Shown piece after piece: positions 1 to 5,297 of a stretch of DNA of 6,229 nt; positions within the stretch are counted from its first letter, which is position 1, and every line of letters starts with the position of its first letter. Location: NCBI GenBank assembly GCA_947631895.1, contig CANRMU010000058.1, positions 1 to 6,229 of the forward strand. Direction: 5' to 3'. A model generated the notes under the pieces. That model was given only the letters and a program-made list of their open reading frames with translations. It ran no database searches and was not told the DNA's origin. This DNA is from an uncultured Bacilli bacterium (GTDB lineage Bacteria; Bacillota_I; Bacilli_A; RF39; UBA660). The position numbers and the translations under genes were made by a program.

Positions 1-20
1 TAGAGTTGTTCGGAAACTAA
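1..20. repeat. IS left terminal inverted repeat
   Basis: TAGAGTTGTTCGGAAACTAA matches the reverse complement of 986-1005 at 19 of 20 positions; the only mismatch is the fifth base. The transposase stop codon (TAG on the minus strand, 17-19) lies inside this repeat, so the coding sequence runs into the IS end. The window starts exactly at this terminus. Confidence 0.88.
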
Positions 21-853
21 TTTAAAGCTTTATCAAAATTGTAGAAACTACAAAGTAATACGGCGAATTTTGCAAAAAAGGATAAATGATTTCTAAATTT
101 TGTAGATAATATTTTGAATCTTTTAATCCAACCATTTGTATGTTCAATAAAAATTCTATCTTTTGCTAACTCTTTGTTTTCTTTTATTTCCTCTTCTGTT
201 AACTTGTGGTATTTTGAATTTTTATGAGGAATCCTGCTATTTTGGTGATATTTATCCATACCTAAGTATCCTAAGTCAACTTCATTTGTTACATTTTTAG
301 GTGTTCCTTTAAACGTTCTTTTCCATAGATGAAAGTCATGTTCTGCTCCTGGTCCTAGTTCTATTTCATAAATAAAACCTGTTTTTACTCCTCGAGTAAT
401 TTGTATTTTCATTGTATGATACTTTTTCTTTCCTGAATACTTTTCTTTTTGGTGGTATTTTGGTCTTTCAATTTTTACTTCAGTAACATCTATTTGTCTG
501 TCTTCTGAACTATCGTTTATTGTGTATAAAGAACCAAATAATGTAAAATTTTTATCCTGTATTAAGCAATTTAATACAAAATGAATAATTGTACATATTG
601 TACTTTTTGATACTTTAAATTCAAAAGCATAATCTTCCATAGCATTATAATTTTTTACATAAAGCAAAAATAATATTACCATCTCATGTGCAGTAAATTT
701 GCTTTTTCTTCCACCATTTTTATGTTTTTCATTATAAGTGTTTTCTACAATTGCTTCCATCTTATGTACAGTTTCAAAATTAACTCCCAATAGTCTTTTA
801 TATTGGTTTGGTTTTAATTTTTTTAATTCTTCTTTACAATATATTTCCCTCAT
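17..853 (-). CDS. IS5-family-type DDE transposase
   Basis: This 278-residue protein cuts and rejoins the ends of the surrounding IS. An N-terminal helix-turn-helix of the HTH_Tnp_4 kind spans roughly residues 48-92 (GRKSKFTAHEM followed by KVSKSTICTIIHFVL). A DDE_Tnp_4-like catalytic domain follows, with candidate catalytic residues D122 (QIDVTEVKIERPK), D193 (EVDLGYLG) and E237 (IEHTNGWIKRFKIL, the family's 'R..hEH.....K' block). Length is normal and no frame break is seen, so it appears active. The start ATG at 851-853 has only a weak A/G-rich stretch (GAAAAG) as ribosome binding site. A terminator-like hairpin 19 nt upstream may limit read-through expression. Family-level assignment is confident; the exact IS name is not known. 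Confidence 0.9.
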   Translation of the reverse strand: MREIYCKEELKKLKPNQYKRLLGVNFETVHKMEAIVENTYNEKHKNGGRKSKFTAHEMVILFLLYVKNYNAMEDYAFEFKVSKSTICTIIHFVLNCLIQDKNFTLFGSLYTINDSSEDRQIDVTEVKIERPKYHQKEKYSGKKKYHTMKIQITRGVKTGFIYEIELGPGAEHDFHLWKRTFKGTPKNVTNEVDLGYLGMDKYHQNSRIPHKNSKYHKLTEEEIKENKELAKDRIFIEHTNGWIKRFKILSTKFRNHLSFFAKFAVLLCSFYNFDKALN

Positions 854-871
854 ATTCTTTTCAAAAAATAA

Positions 872-933
872 CCTTTATGGAATAACTAGAAGAATTCAAA
901 TCGCCAAACATGAATTTAGTTATTCCATAAAGG
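872..933 (-). repeat. Perfect 17-bp hairpin upstream of the transposase
   Basis: Arm CCTTTATGGAATAACTA (872-888) is exactly complementary to TAGTTATTCCATAAAGG (917-933), with a 28-nt loop. Read towards the transposase (minus strand) the second arm is followed by TTATTTTTT (871-863), so it looks like a read-through terminator or a structure that hides the translation start. A second short inverted pair, GCCAAAC (903-909) and GTTTGGC (959-965), can compete with it. Function is inferred; the symmetry is directly visible. Confidence 0.75.
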
Positions 934-985
934 CTACTTTCTATTCTTCCTTATTCACGTTTGGCTATTAAATTGTAGCATGATT

Positions 986-1005
986 TTAGTTTCCGAACAA
1001 GTCTA
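986..1005. repeat. IS right terminal inverted repeat
   Basis: TTAGTTTCCGAACAAGTCTA is the inverted partner of 1-20 with one mismatch. Similarity stops sharply inward of the repeat. The next bases outward, AATAAG, belong to the host sequence if TA is the duplicated target. Confidence 0.88.
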
Positions 1006-1032
1006 ATAAGCCAAAAAAAATTCCACATAAAG

Positions 1033-1069
1033 AAAAAATGCTAAAAAACAAATTAATTGTAAATTAGCA
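1033..1069 (-). terminator. Candidate intrinsic terminator, minus strand
   Basis: TGCTAA (1039-1044) pairs with TTAGCA (1064-1069), and an inner ACAA/TTGT can pair within the loop. On the minus strand the hairpin is followed by six T (1038-1033). It lies just past the stop of the short open stretch ending at 1071 and could end transcripts from the surface-protein gene. The IS sits about 30 bp beyond it, so the insertion probably did little harm. Confidence 0.5.
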
Positions 1070-1070
1070 C

Positions 1071-1163
1071 TCATTTAAATAATTTAGCCATAAAGCTTTC
1101 TTCTTTGGTTTTACACTTTCCATTTTCAATATAATTAAATCTATTACTACGACCTTTAATCAC
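1071..1163 (-). other. Possible gene remnant or tiny ORF of 30 codons
   Basis: From a GTG at 1161-1163 the frame reads VIKGRSNRFNYIENGKCK..., ends KLFK, and stops at 1071-1073, right before a terminator-like hairpin. An in-frame TAA lies just upstream of the GTG. It is basic and not recognised. It could be the 3' end of a decayed gene that kept its terminator, or chance. No convincing ribosome binding site is seen. Confidence 0.2.
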
Positions 1164-1189
1164 ACTTTACCATCATTTGTATTAAAATT

Positions 1190-1211
1190 AAGATTTTCTT
1201 AGCAAAATCCT
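1190..1211 (-). terminator. Weak terminator-like hairpin after the surface-protein gene
   Basis: GATTTT (1192-1197) pairs with AAAATC (1204-1209), extended by one G-U and one A-U pair, with a 6-nt loop. On the minus strand it is followed by TTAATTTTAAT rather than a clean T-run. The hairpin is AT-rich and weak; the one at 1033-1069 is a stronger candidate. Confidence 0.3.
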
Positions 1212-1213
1212 TT

Positions 1214-2599
1214 CTAACTTATTATTTGAAATGGATTATTTATGCTTCCATAATTAACACTAGTATCTAATTTTATTTTAACTGTTGGATTTAAATAAAG
1301 TGTAGGTTCTACAAAATAACCTGGAAGATCATATGCACCGGCCCAATAGAAAGGAATTGGATAATCAGTATTTTGGGTATAATTATATACAAAAATACCA
1401 GAATAATCATAAGAATTATTAATGAAAGTCCAATAGGTATTTGACTCTAATTCTGGAACAATCCAATTATTATCTAAACATTCTCTCCAAAAATCAAATT
1501 CATAAGTGTACCCATCCATTAAAGGAGTATTTAAACACTGTATTCTTTCACCAAAAGCATAACCTAAATCACTAGCATATATTAAACCAATTCCATTGTG
1601 ATAATTTGGACTATTTTCTTTCGTCCACAAACTTGGATAACCACTTCCTTTTTCCGAAACACTTCTTTCCTTTTCATATACTTGTGATGCTTTTGTTTCT
1701 TTTTCAAGATTAAACTGATAAATATCACCAAGGTTCCATATAACATCTGAATCAATCATACCTCTTGCTAAATCATTTATTCCTTTAACATTACCATTTT
1801 TAAAATCACAAGGAATAAGTTCATAATTTTCACCATAAAAGCAAGTTCCATTTTCACTTTTATAATATACACCATTTAATATTTTCATTAAGGTTGCATC
1901 CGTCCAGTTGCCATTCATAAAACTATCATCTTCCATATTATCCATATCTAAGTCAAATGGATAACTACCAAAATTATTTTGACCATCAGTATTATCTTTT
2001 CTAATTATTTTTATTCTTTGTTCTATTCCATTTTCTGTTTGAACATTTACTAAACCTATGATTCGCCATAACTCATCATTAAAACTTATATAATTATTAG
2101 GATTAGCTCCACCAAATCGATATTCTGTTTTGTTCCATTCTTGTCCTAACTCAGTCAAATCGTTATGTTCTACTTTATATAATCCATCTCCACTTTCCAC
2201 TAATGGAATATCTTTATCTAGTTGTAAAGTTTTTTCTCCAAAATATAAACTACATTTTGTCTTACTTTTACTTAAATTTTTTACCAACGGTGCCCATTCA
2301 TTTTCATTCCATTCAATACTTGCTCCGTTATCACACTCACCATAATAAAATTCTAAATTGTCTTCTTTACTTGGCATTGTATCTAATTCTTTATCTCCAT
2401 TATAAAATGCAAAATAAACATCACTATTACCAAAATAATCAACTTTACCATTCATCATAGGAAATTCTACACTCTCTGTAAAAGACGCAAAAGTTTTATA
2501 AAGTAATAATGATACACTTATTAGTAATATTACACTTATACTTATTAATATTACTTTTCTGTTTTTCTTACTTTTATCTTGATATCTTTCTAATTTCAT
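1214..2599 (-). CDS. Membrane-anchored extracellular protein with six cysteines, unknown function
   Basis: This protein has 461 residues from the chosen start. Residues 1-15 are basic (MKLERYQDKSKKNRK), 16-34 form one hydrophobic membrane segment or uncleaved signal anchor, and the rest is hydrophilic and predicted outside the cell. It has six cysteines outside the membrane segment, near residues 89, 116, 253, 264, 355 and 374, an even number suited to disulfides. The C-terminal part has the pattern NNYISFNDELWRIIGLV ... GYPSLWTKE ... IGLIYASDLGYAFG ... EPTLYLNPTVKIK. From memory this resembles cell-surface 'LWRIIG...RP.LYL' proteins of uncultured gut Bacilli, sometimes labelled DUF6273-like; that link is unverified. 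No LPXTG motif is present. An upstream ATG (2689) would place the start before the promoter and is rejected; GAGGG five bases before the ATG at 2597-2599 fixes the start. It is divergent from the HTH regulator. Confidence 0.75.
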   Translation of the reverse strand: MKLERYQDKSKKNRKVILISISVILLISVSLLLYKTFASFTESVEFPMMNGKVDYFGNSDVYFAFYNGDKELDTMPSKEDNLEFYYGECDNGASIEWNENEWAPLVKNLSKSKTKCSLYFGEKTLQLDKDIPLVESGDGLYKVEHNDLTELGQEWNKTEYRFGGANPNNYISFNDELWRIIGLVNVQTENGIEQRIKIIRKDNTDGQNNFGSYPFDLDMDNMEDDSFMNGNWTDATLMKILNGVYYKSENGTCFYGENYELIPCDFKNGNVKGINDLARGMIDSDVIWNLGDIYQFNLEKETKASQVYEKERSVSEKGSGYPSLWTKENSPNYHNGIGLIYASDLGYAFGERIQCLNTPLMDGYTYEFDFWRECLDNNWIVPELESNTYWTFINNSYDYSGIFVYNYTQNTDYPIPFYWAGAYDLPGYFVEPTLYLNPTVKIKLDTSVNYGSINNPFQIIS

Positions 2600-2653
2600 A
2601 TAATCCCTCATTCTTATCTTTACCATTTTTATTATTTCTATACTATTACCCAC

Positions 2654-2682
2654 ATTATATAACCGTTTGGTTATAAAGTCAA
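2654..2682 (-). promoter_or_regulatory. Sigma-A-type promoter of the surface-protein gene
   Basis: On the minus strand TTGACT (2682-2677) and TATAAT (2659-2654) are separated by exactly 17 bp, a near-perfect housekeeping promoter. Transcription would begin near 2647, giving a leader of about 47 nt before the ATG at 2599. This excludes the in-frame upstream ATG at 2689. The spacer is almost filled by an inverted repeat. Confidence 0.85.
2658..2675. promoter_or_regulatory. Inverted repeat operator candidate in the promoter spacer
   Basis: TATAACC-GTTT-GGTTATA is a perfect 7-4-7 dyad lying between the -35 and -10 boxes of the surface-protein promoter and touching the -10. Binding here would block RNA polymerase. 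The obvious candidate binder is the HTH protein encoded divergently, about 50 bp away. The dyad is seen; the regulator pairing is inferred. Confidence 0.6.
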
Positions 2683-2725
2683 TTTGCAATTTTAAAGTAT
2701 GTTTAAATAATTTTAGGTGATTTTT

Positions 2726-2980
2726 TTGATAAATTTCGAAAGATTAAAAGAAATTAGAAATGATAAAGACTATACCCAAAAAGATATAGCCGATTATTTA
2801 AATATTAGTCAAGTTCAATATTCTAGATATGAAACTGGTATAAGAATAATCCCTATTGATTTATTAGCAAAATTAGCTAATTTATATCAAGTTAGTATTG
2901 ATTATTTATTAGGTTTAACTGATATTAGAAATCCTTATCCCCAATCTAAAATATATAATAAAACAACAATTAAATCTTAA
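2726..2980 (+). CDS. Xre/Cro-family HTH transcriptional regulator
   Basis: This small DNA-binding protein of 84 residues is essentially a single HTH_3 / Cro-C1 domain. Residues 3-12 form helix 1 (NFERLKEIRN), and 17-38 hold the helix-turn-helix core TQKDIADYLNISQVQYSRYE, with the usual SxxxxSRYETG-like ending. Residues 43-65 form the closing helices (PIDLLAKLANLYQVSIDYLLG). A short basic tail follows, with no sensor domain. The start is placed at TTG 2726, because AGGTGA (2715-2720) sits five bases ahead; the GTG at 2717 lies inside that ribosome binding site. I see no clear promoter for it: TTGCAA...AATAAT is too close to the start codon. It is divergent from the surface-protein gene and probably represses it, perhaps itself too, through the dyad at 2658-2675. 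Confidence 0.88.
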   Translation: MINFERLKEIRNDKDYTQKDIADYLNISQVQYSRYETGIRIIPIDLLAKLANLYQVSIDYLLGLTDIRNPYPQSKIYNKTTIKS

Positions 2981-2990
2981 CTGTTGTTTT
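2960..2990. terminator. Bidirectional terminator between the HTH gene and spoVG
   Basis: AAAACAACA (2960-2968) pairs with TGTTGTTTT (2982-2990), and after one A/C mismatch TTAA pairs with TTAA, leaving a 3-nt loop ATC. T-rich DNA follows on the plus strand and A-rich DNA precedes, so it can work for both convergent genes. The stop codon of the HTH gene (2978-2980) is inside the stem, and the stop of spoVG (2995-2997) is just outside. Confidence 0.75.
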
Positions 2991-2994
2991 TATT

Positions 2995-3255
2995 TTACTC
3001 TTCTTCTTTATTATATTCTGCAAATATTGCATCTTCAAACATTTTACGAACTTCTGGATTTATTGGATGACATACATCTTTATATTCCCCAGTAGCAGTC
3101 TTTCTACTAGGCATTGCAATAAATAAACCGTTGTCTCCTTCAATTATTCTAATATCATGAATCGCAAAAGATTCATCAATTAAAACTGAAGCTATTCCTT
3201 TCAATCTTGAATTCTCTTTCGTAATTTTACGAACACTAACAGATGAAATTTTCAT
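2995..3255 (-). CDS. spoVG: SpoVG, RNA/DNA-binding septation and sporulation regulator
   Basis: This 86-residue protein belongs to the SpoVG family, small nucleic-acid-binding proteins first known from Bacillus cortex formation and septation and used as global regulators in many Firmicutes. Family signatures are plain: KGIASVLIDESFAIHDIRII (residues 19-38), GDNGLFIAMPSRKTATGEYK (40-59) and CHPINPEVR (62-70). It is about ten residues shorter than the 97-residue Bacillus protein, mainly at the variable acidic C-terminus. A strong AGGAGG (3264-3269) lies eight bases before the ATG. Its own promoter lies in the gap after veg. In B. subtilis veg and spoVG are several genes apart; here they are neighbours. 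Assignment is confident. Confidence 0.97.
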   Translation of the reverse strand: MKISSVSVRKITKENSRLKGIASVLIDESFAIHDIRIIEGDNGLFIAMPSRKTATGEYKDVCHPINPEVRKMFEDAIFAEYNKEEE

Positions 3256-3282
3256 ATCTTACTCCTCCTATTTCATATTTCC

Positions 3283-3311
3283 ATTTTATAGCAAAAATTA
3301 CTATATTTCAA
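3283..3311 (-). promoter_or_regulatory. Candidate sigma-A promoter of spoVG
   Basis: On the minus strand TTGAAA (3311-3306) and TAAAAT (3288-3283) are 17 bp apart; a TGCTATAAA overlap could also act as an extended -10. It fits the veg-spoVG gap and gives a leader of about 20 nt carrying AGGAGG. No sigma-H-type pattern, as known for Bacillus spoVG, was recognised. Confidence 0.55.
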
Positions 3312-3316
3312 GTATT

Positions 3317-3529
3317 TTAAGCAGGTTTTATCACAACATCACCTATAATTACATCAGCATAATTAAAACTTTTTTCACTTCCATCTATAAAAACCGTAAA
3401 AACATAAGGATAAACAGCAGATAAAATACCTTCATATTCATAGTTTTTATTTCTCATTCCATATATTTTTACACTTACTCTCTTATTTAAATACTTAGCA
3501 ATTTCTTCTCTTACTAAATCTAAGTTCAA
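3317..3529 (-). CDS. veg: Veg family protein
   Basis: This 70-residue protein is of the Veg (DUF1021) family, small SH3-like-fold proteins; in B. subtilis Veg stimulates biofilm matrix genes and has been tied to spore outgrowth. It matches Bacillus Veg along its length: an N-terminal helix (LVREEIAKYLNKRVSVK, from residue 4), then EYEGILSAVYPYVFTVFID with the 'G.L...YP.VF.v' core, then SFNYADVIIGDVVIK. It is shorter than the 86-residue Bacillus protein at both ends. Translation seems to start at TTG (3527-3529), with AAGGGGG about nine bases upstream; no ATG or GTG in frame fits better. The gene lies 60 bp downstream of yabG, as in Bacillus. No clear promoter was identified. Confidence 0.93.
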   Translation of the reverse strand: MNLDLVREEIAKYLNKRVSVKIYGMRNKNYEYEGILSAVYPYVFTVFIDGSEKSFNYADVIIGDVVIKPA

Positions 3530-3558
3530 AACAATTATCCCCCTTAATATCTCTTTAA

Positions 3559-3578
3559 AAAGTTATGCAATATACTTT
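3559..3578 (-). terminator. Weak hairpin between yabG and veg
   Basis: On the minus strand AAAGT-a-TAT-tgc-ATA-ACTTT forms an eight-pair stem with one bulged base and a 3-nt loop, followed by TT then AAAG. It could end yabG transcripts, but it is AT-rich and short, and read-through into veg is equally possible. Confidence 0.25.
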
Positions 3579-3589
3579 ATTTTTAGAAC

Positions 3590-4366
3590 TTATCTTGGAA
3601 ATCCTACATACATCATCCCATTAGTTTTAATACCACCAATACCACTAGCCCCATATTTTGTTTTAGAAAGTAATTTAACTAAATCAACTTCTTTATTTCT
3701 TTCACTCATTGATAAAATGGTCGCTATAATGGCAGGATCTAGGCAATGAATATTTATTCTTTTAGGACTAGATGCAAAATTAGCCCCAGCTTTAATTAAT
3801 TCTTCATAATTACTTTGACAAGCCCCAGCAATTATAATTAGTTTTTCATGAGATTTTTCATATTTTCTAGCTTCTTTAACGGCTTTAACAAAAGCTTCTG
3901 TATTTCGATAATTTTTATTATCTTTAGGACTTCCCTTTTTAGGATAATAAGCATCATGTCCAGTTATAATTACAATATCAGGTTGATATTCATTTAATAA
4001 ATTTCTAATTTCTTTATATATATCTTGTTCATTAATTTTTTTACCAACAACCATTACTTTATTTTTACGATAAAATTTAAGACATCTTTTAAGAAATTCC
4101 CCATCAGAATCTAGATGTAAAACCTTCCCAGGTAAGAAGAAATAATCTCCCCGATCTTCATTAAGATTTAAATCTAACATAATATCATCATCTATACTTC
4201 TTTCTTCTTCTACATATAATTTTAAATCTTCTAAATTAGCATCTGCAAACAAACGAACTTGAACTCCTTTTAAATAAGCAACTTGATTTTTAATTTTAAC
4301 AATCTTAAAAACCGTATCATTATTATAACTATTTCTTGTTACTAAATCCCCAACAGCAAATTCCAT
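3590..4366 (-). CDS. yabG: YabG, sporulation-specific cysteine protease
   Basis: YabG (peptidase family U57) is made in the mother cell during sporulation and trims spore-coat proteins; in Clostridioides it processes germination proteins. This copy has 258 residues. The N-terminus FAVGDLVTRNSYNND and VRLFADANLEDL (about 2-48) is the usual SH3-like opening. LPGKVLHLDSD (78-88) starts the protease part. IITGHDAYY holds the candidate catalytic His137, and IIAGACQSNYEELIKAGANF holds Cys183. SSPKRINIHCLDP and GIGGIKTNGMMYVGFP close the domain. It is about 30 residues shorter than the Bacillus protein, mostly in the linker after the SH3-like part. AGGGG (4373-4377) is six bases before the second ATG, so I start at 4366 rather than 4372. 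The gene lies downstream of the sigma-like gene, with a terminator between them, so it probably has its own promoter, which I cannot place. Confidence 0.95.
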   Translation of the reverse strand: MEFAVGDLVTRNSYNNDTVFKIVKIKNQVAYLKGVQVRLFADANLEDLKLYVEEERSIDDDIMLDLNLNEDRGDYFFLPGKVLHLDSDGEFLKRCLKFYRKNKVMVVGKKINEQDIYKEIRNLLNEYQPDIVIITGHDAYYPKKGSPKDNKNYRNTEAFVKAVKEARKYEKSHEKLIIIAGACQSNYEELIKAGANFASSPKRINIHCLDPAIIATILSMSERNKEVDLVKLLSKTKYGASGIGGIKTNGMMYVGFPR

Positions 4367-4390
4367 ACACATCCCCTAAAAAATTTTATG

Positions 4391-4425
4391 AAAAAAACAA
4401 ATAAAACTTGTCATTATTTTATTTG
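4391..4425 (-). terminator. Intrinsic terminator of the sigma-like gene
   Basis: CAAATAAAA (4398-4406) pairs perfectly with TTTTATTTG (4417-4425) around a 10-nt loop that holds the sigma-like gene's stop codon. On the minus strand the stem is followed by seven T (4397-4391). The stem is AT-rich, so termination may be partial. It separates the sigma-like gene from yabG. Confidence 0.6.
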
Positions 4426-5238
4426 CTTTCTTATTTTTTTTAATTCTCTATTTATTATCTGTTCAATGTTTTGTCTAGTACAATTATATTCACTAGCTAA
4501 ATCATTAACTGACATCGGCTTATCATTATAAAATCCACAATAAGCTTTTAAAATTTTAGCTTTATTAAGTTCTTTTCCAGCCATTTGTTCAATCTGTTTA
4601 TAAAACATTTCATTAATAATTTGTTCATATTCATCATTTGCTTCTTCTTTATCATTCAATTTTTCTTTAATCGTACAATATATTATTGGTTTTATTATAA
4701 ATTCAAATTTTCTTGAAGACACTAATTTTAAATCAATACCCATTTCTTCAGCAGTTATACTTAATTGTCTAAACTCGTTTTGTAATCTTAATGGAATACT
4801 ATTATTTAAACCATGTACATACATAAAAAATAAACTAGCCATTTTCCGATAACCAATTCCATATAAATTCATTGTTGAAACATTTATAAAACTTGCTTTT
4901 AAAGTCATACTAATTAATTGATAATGAAAATTTCTCCTAAAATATTCTGAAAATAACTGTAAATTTAATATTTTCCCAGATTTTAAATACTTTATCCACA
5001 GCTCAATACTATTCATTATAATATCTTCTATATCAAAATCAGTTGCATTATAATTTACATAATAATAATTTTTAAGACTATTATATATTAAATACATTGT
5101 TCCATTTATTATTTCTTCAAATATTTTCTTATCATTTGTTTGTTGATATTGTAAGTATAATGTTTTTACTTCACTTATACTTAATTTCGGATATATTTTA
5201 TAATTTTCCCACCAATTTTCTAATTTAATTTCATTCAT
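4414..5238 (-). CDS. Divergent sigma-70-family RNA polymerase sigma factor-like protein
   Basis: This 274-residue protein is not recognised as a named sigma factor, but its layout fits sigma regions 2, 3 and 4. Residues about 69-85 (DFDIEDIIMNSIELWIK) resemble region 2.1/2.2, where core RNA polymerase is bound ('eDLiQEG.iGL..A'). Residues 97-134 (FSEYFRRNFHYQLISM, then NVSTMNLYGIGYRKM) resemble regions 2.3-2.4 into 3 ('FSTYA..WIRQAI......IR.P......K'). Residues 160-175 (SITAEEMGIDLKLVSS) resemble a region 3 helix. Residues 222-274 resemble region 4: KPMSVNDLASEYNCTRQNIE then QIINRELKKIRK follows the 'tleEva..lgvtreRvRQIe..AL.KLR' pattern. The protein is rich in Asn, Tyr and Ile and quite divergent. 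The start is set by AGGGGTG eight bases ahead of 5238; an in-frame ATG at 5259 lies at the expected transcription start. It sits between ksgA and yabG, where Bacillus has no gene. Confidence 0.7.
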   Translation of the reverse strand: MNEIKLENWWENYKIYPKLSISEVKTLYLQYQQTNDKKIFEEIINGTMYLIYNSLKNYYYVNYNATDFDIEDIIMNSIELWIKYLKSGKILNLQLFSEYFRRNFHYQLISMTLKASFINVSTMNLYGIGYRKMASLFFMYVHGLNNSIPLRLQNEFRQLSITAEEMGIDLKLVSSRKFEFIIKPIIYCTIKEKLNDKEEANDEYEQIINEMFYKQIEQMAGKELNKAKILKAYCGFYNDKPMSVNDLASEYNCTRQNIEQIINRELKKIRKQIK

Positions 5239-5246
5239 GAAAAAAA

Positions 5247-5253
5247 CACCCCT
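5247..5253 (-). promoter_or_regulatory. Ribosome binding site deciding the sigma-like start
   Basis: AGGGGTG on the minus strand lies eight bases before the ATG at 5238-5236. It falls inside the reading frame opened by the earlier ATG at 5259, which has no ribosome binding site of its own. Hence the shorter protein is favoured. Confidence 0.8.
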
Positions 5254-5269
5254 TTTCATTTAAGTGGTT

Positions 5270-5297
5270 ATTATACTATAACTTTTAAAATAGTCAA
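5270..5297 (-). promoter_or_regulatory. Sigma-A-type promoter of the sigma-like gene
   Basis: On the minus strand TTGACT (5297-5292) and TATAAT (5275-5270) are 16 bp apart. The -35 box contains the TGA stop codon of ksgA (5294-5296). Expected transcription start is near 5263, giving a leader of about 25 nt with the AGGGGTG site. Confidence 0.8.

Larger units (their letters stand above)
1..1005 (-). mobile_element. Complete insertion sequence, IS5-family type
   Basis: The element is bounded by nearly perfect 20-bp inverted repeats (1-20 and 986-1005, one mismatch) and contains one intact DDE transposase gene on the minus strand. Its length of about 1.0 kb is usual for a single-ORF IS of this family. 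Both outer ends begin with TA, so either the repeats are 20 bp or they are 18 bp flanked by a TA target duplication; the left flank lies outside the window, so this cannot be settled. Within the element, 854-985 is non-coding and holds a long hairpin. Subgroup assignment (IS427-, ISL2- or IS1031-like) is not possible by eye. The boundaries and mobile nature are well supported; the family name rests on transposase motifs. Confidence 0.88.
1006..1213. other. Intergenic stretch between the IS and the surface-protein gene
   Basis: With the non-coding right end of the IS, 854-1213 has no recognisable gene. Inside 1006-1213 I see one good terminator-like hairpin (1033-1069), one weak one (1190-1211) and a 30-codon open stretch (1071-1163, minus). 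No tRNA, CRISPR or riboswitch-like structure was seen. Confidence 0.6.

Noticed and set aside
738..971. Plus-strand open frame opposite the transposase N-terminus
   Set aside because: It overlaps the real transposase and the hairpin, has no ribosome binding site and shows no domain-like pattern.
1006..1213. Riboswitch, tRNA or CRISPR repeats in the gaps
   Set aside because: No cloverleaf, regularly spaced repeats or known aptamer-like core was seen in any gap.
2130..2460. Two plus-strand open frames inside the surface-protein gene
   Set aside because: They are antisense shadows of an AT-rich coding region with low-complexity translation and no start signals.
2682..2712. TTGCAA...AATAAT as promoter of the HTH gene
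   Set aside because: The expected transcript start falls at or past the ribosome binding site; no good alternative was found, so none is listed.
1214..2980. Toxin-antitoxin module formed by the HTH gene and its neighbour
   Set aside because: The partner is a large anchored extracellular protein transcribed divergently, unlike known toxin-antitoxin operons.
4380..4410. Sigma-K-like CATA box upstream of yabG
   Set aside because: CATAAAATT resembles the -10 motif, but the distance to the nearest AC element is too long, and transcription would start inside the ribosome binding site.
4977..5259. ATG at 5259 as start of the sigma-like gene
   Set aside because: It has no ribosome binding site and lies at the predicted transcript start, while AGGGGTG is correctly spaced for the ATG at 5238.
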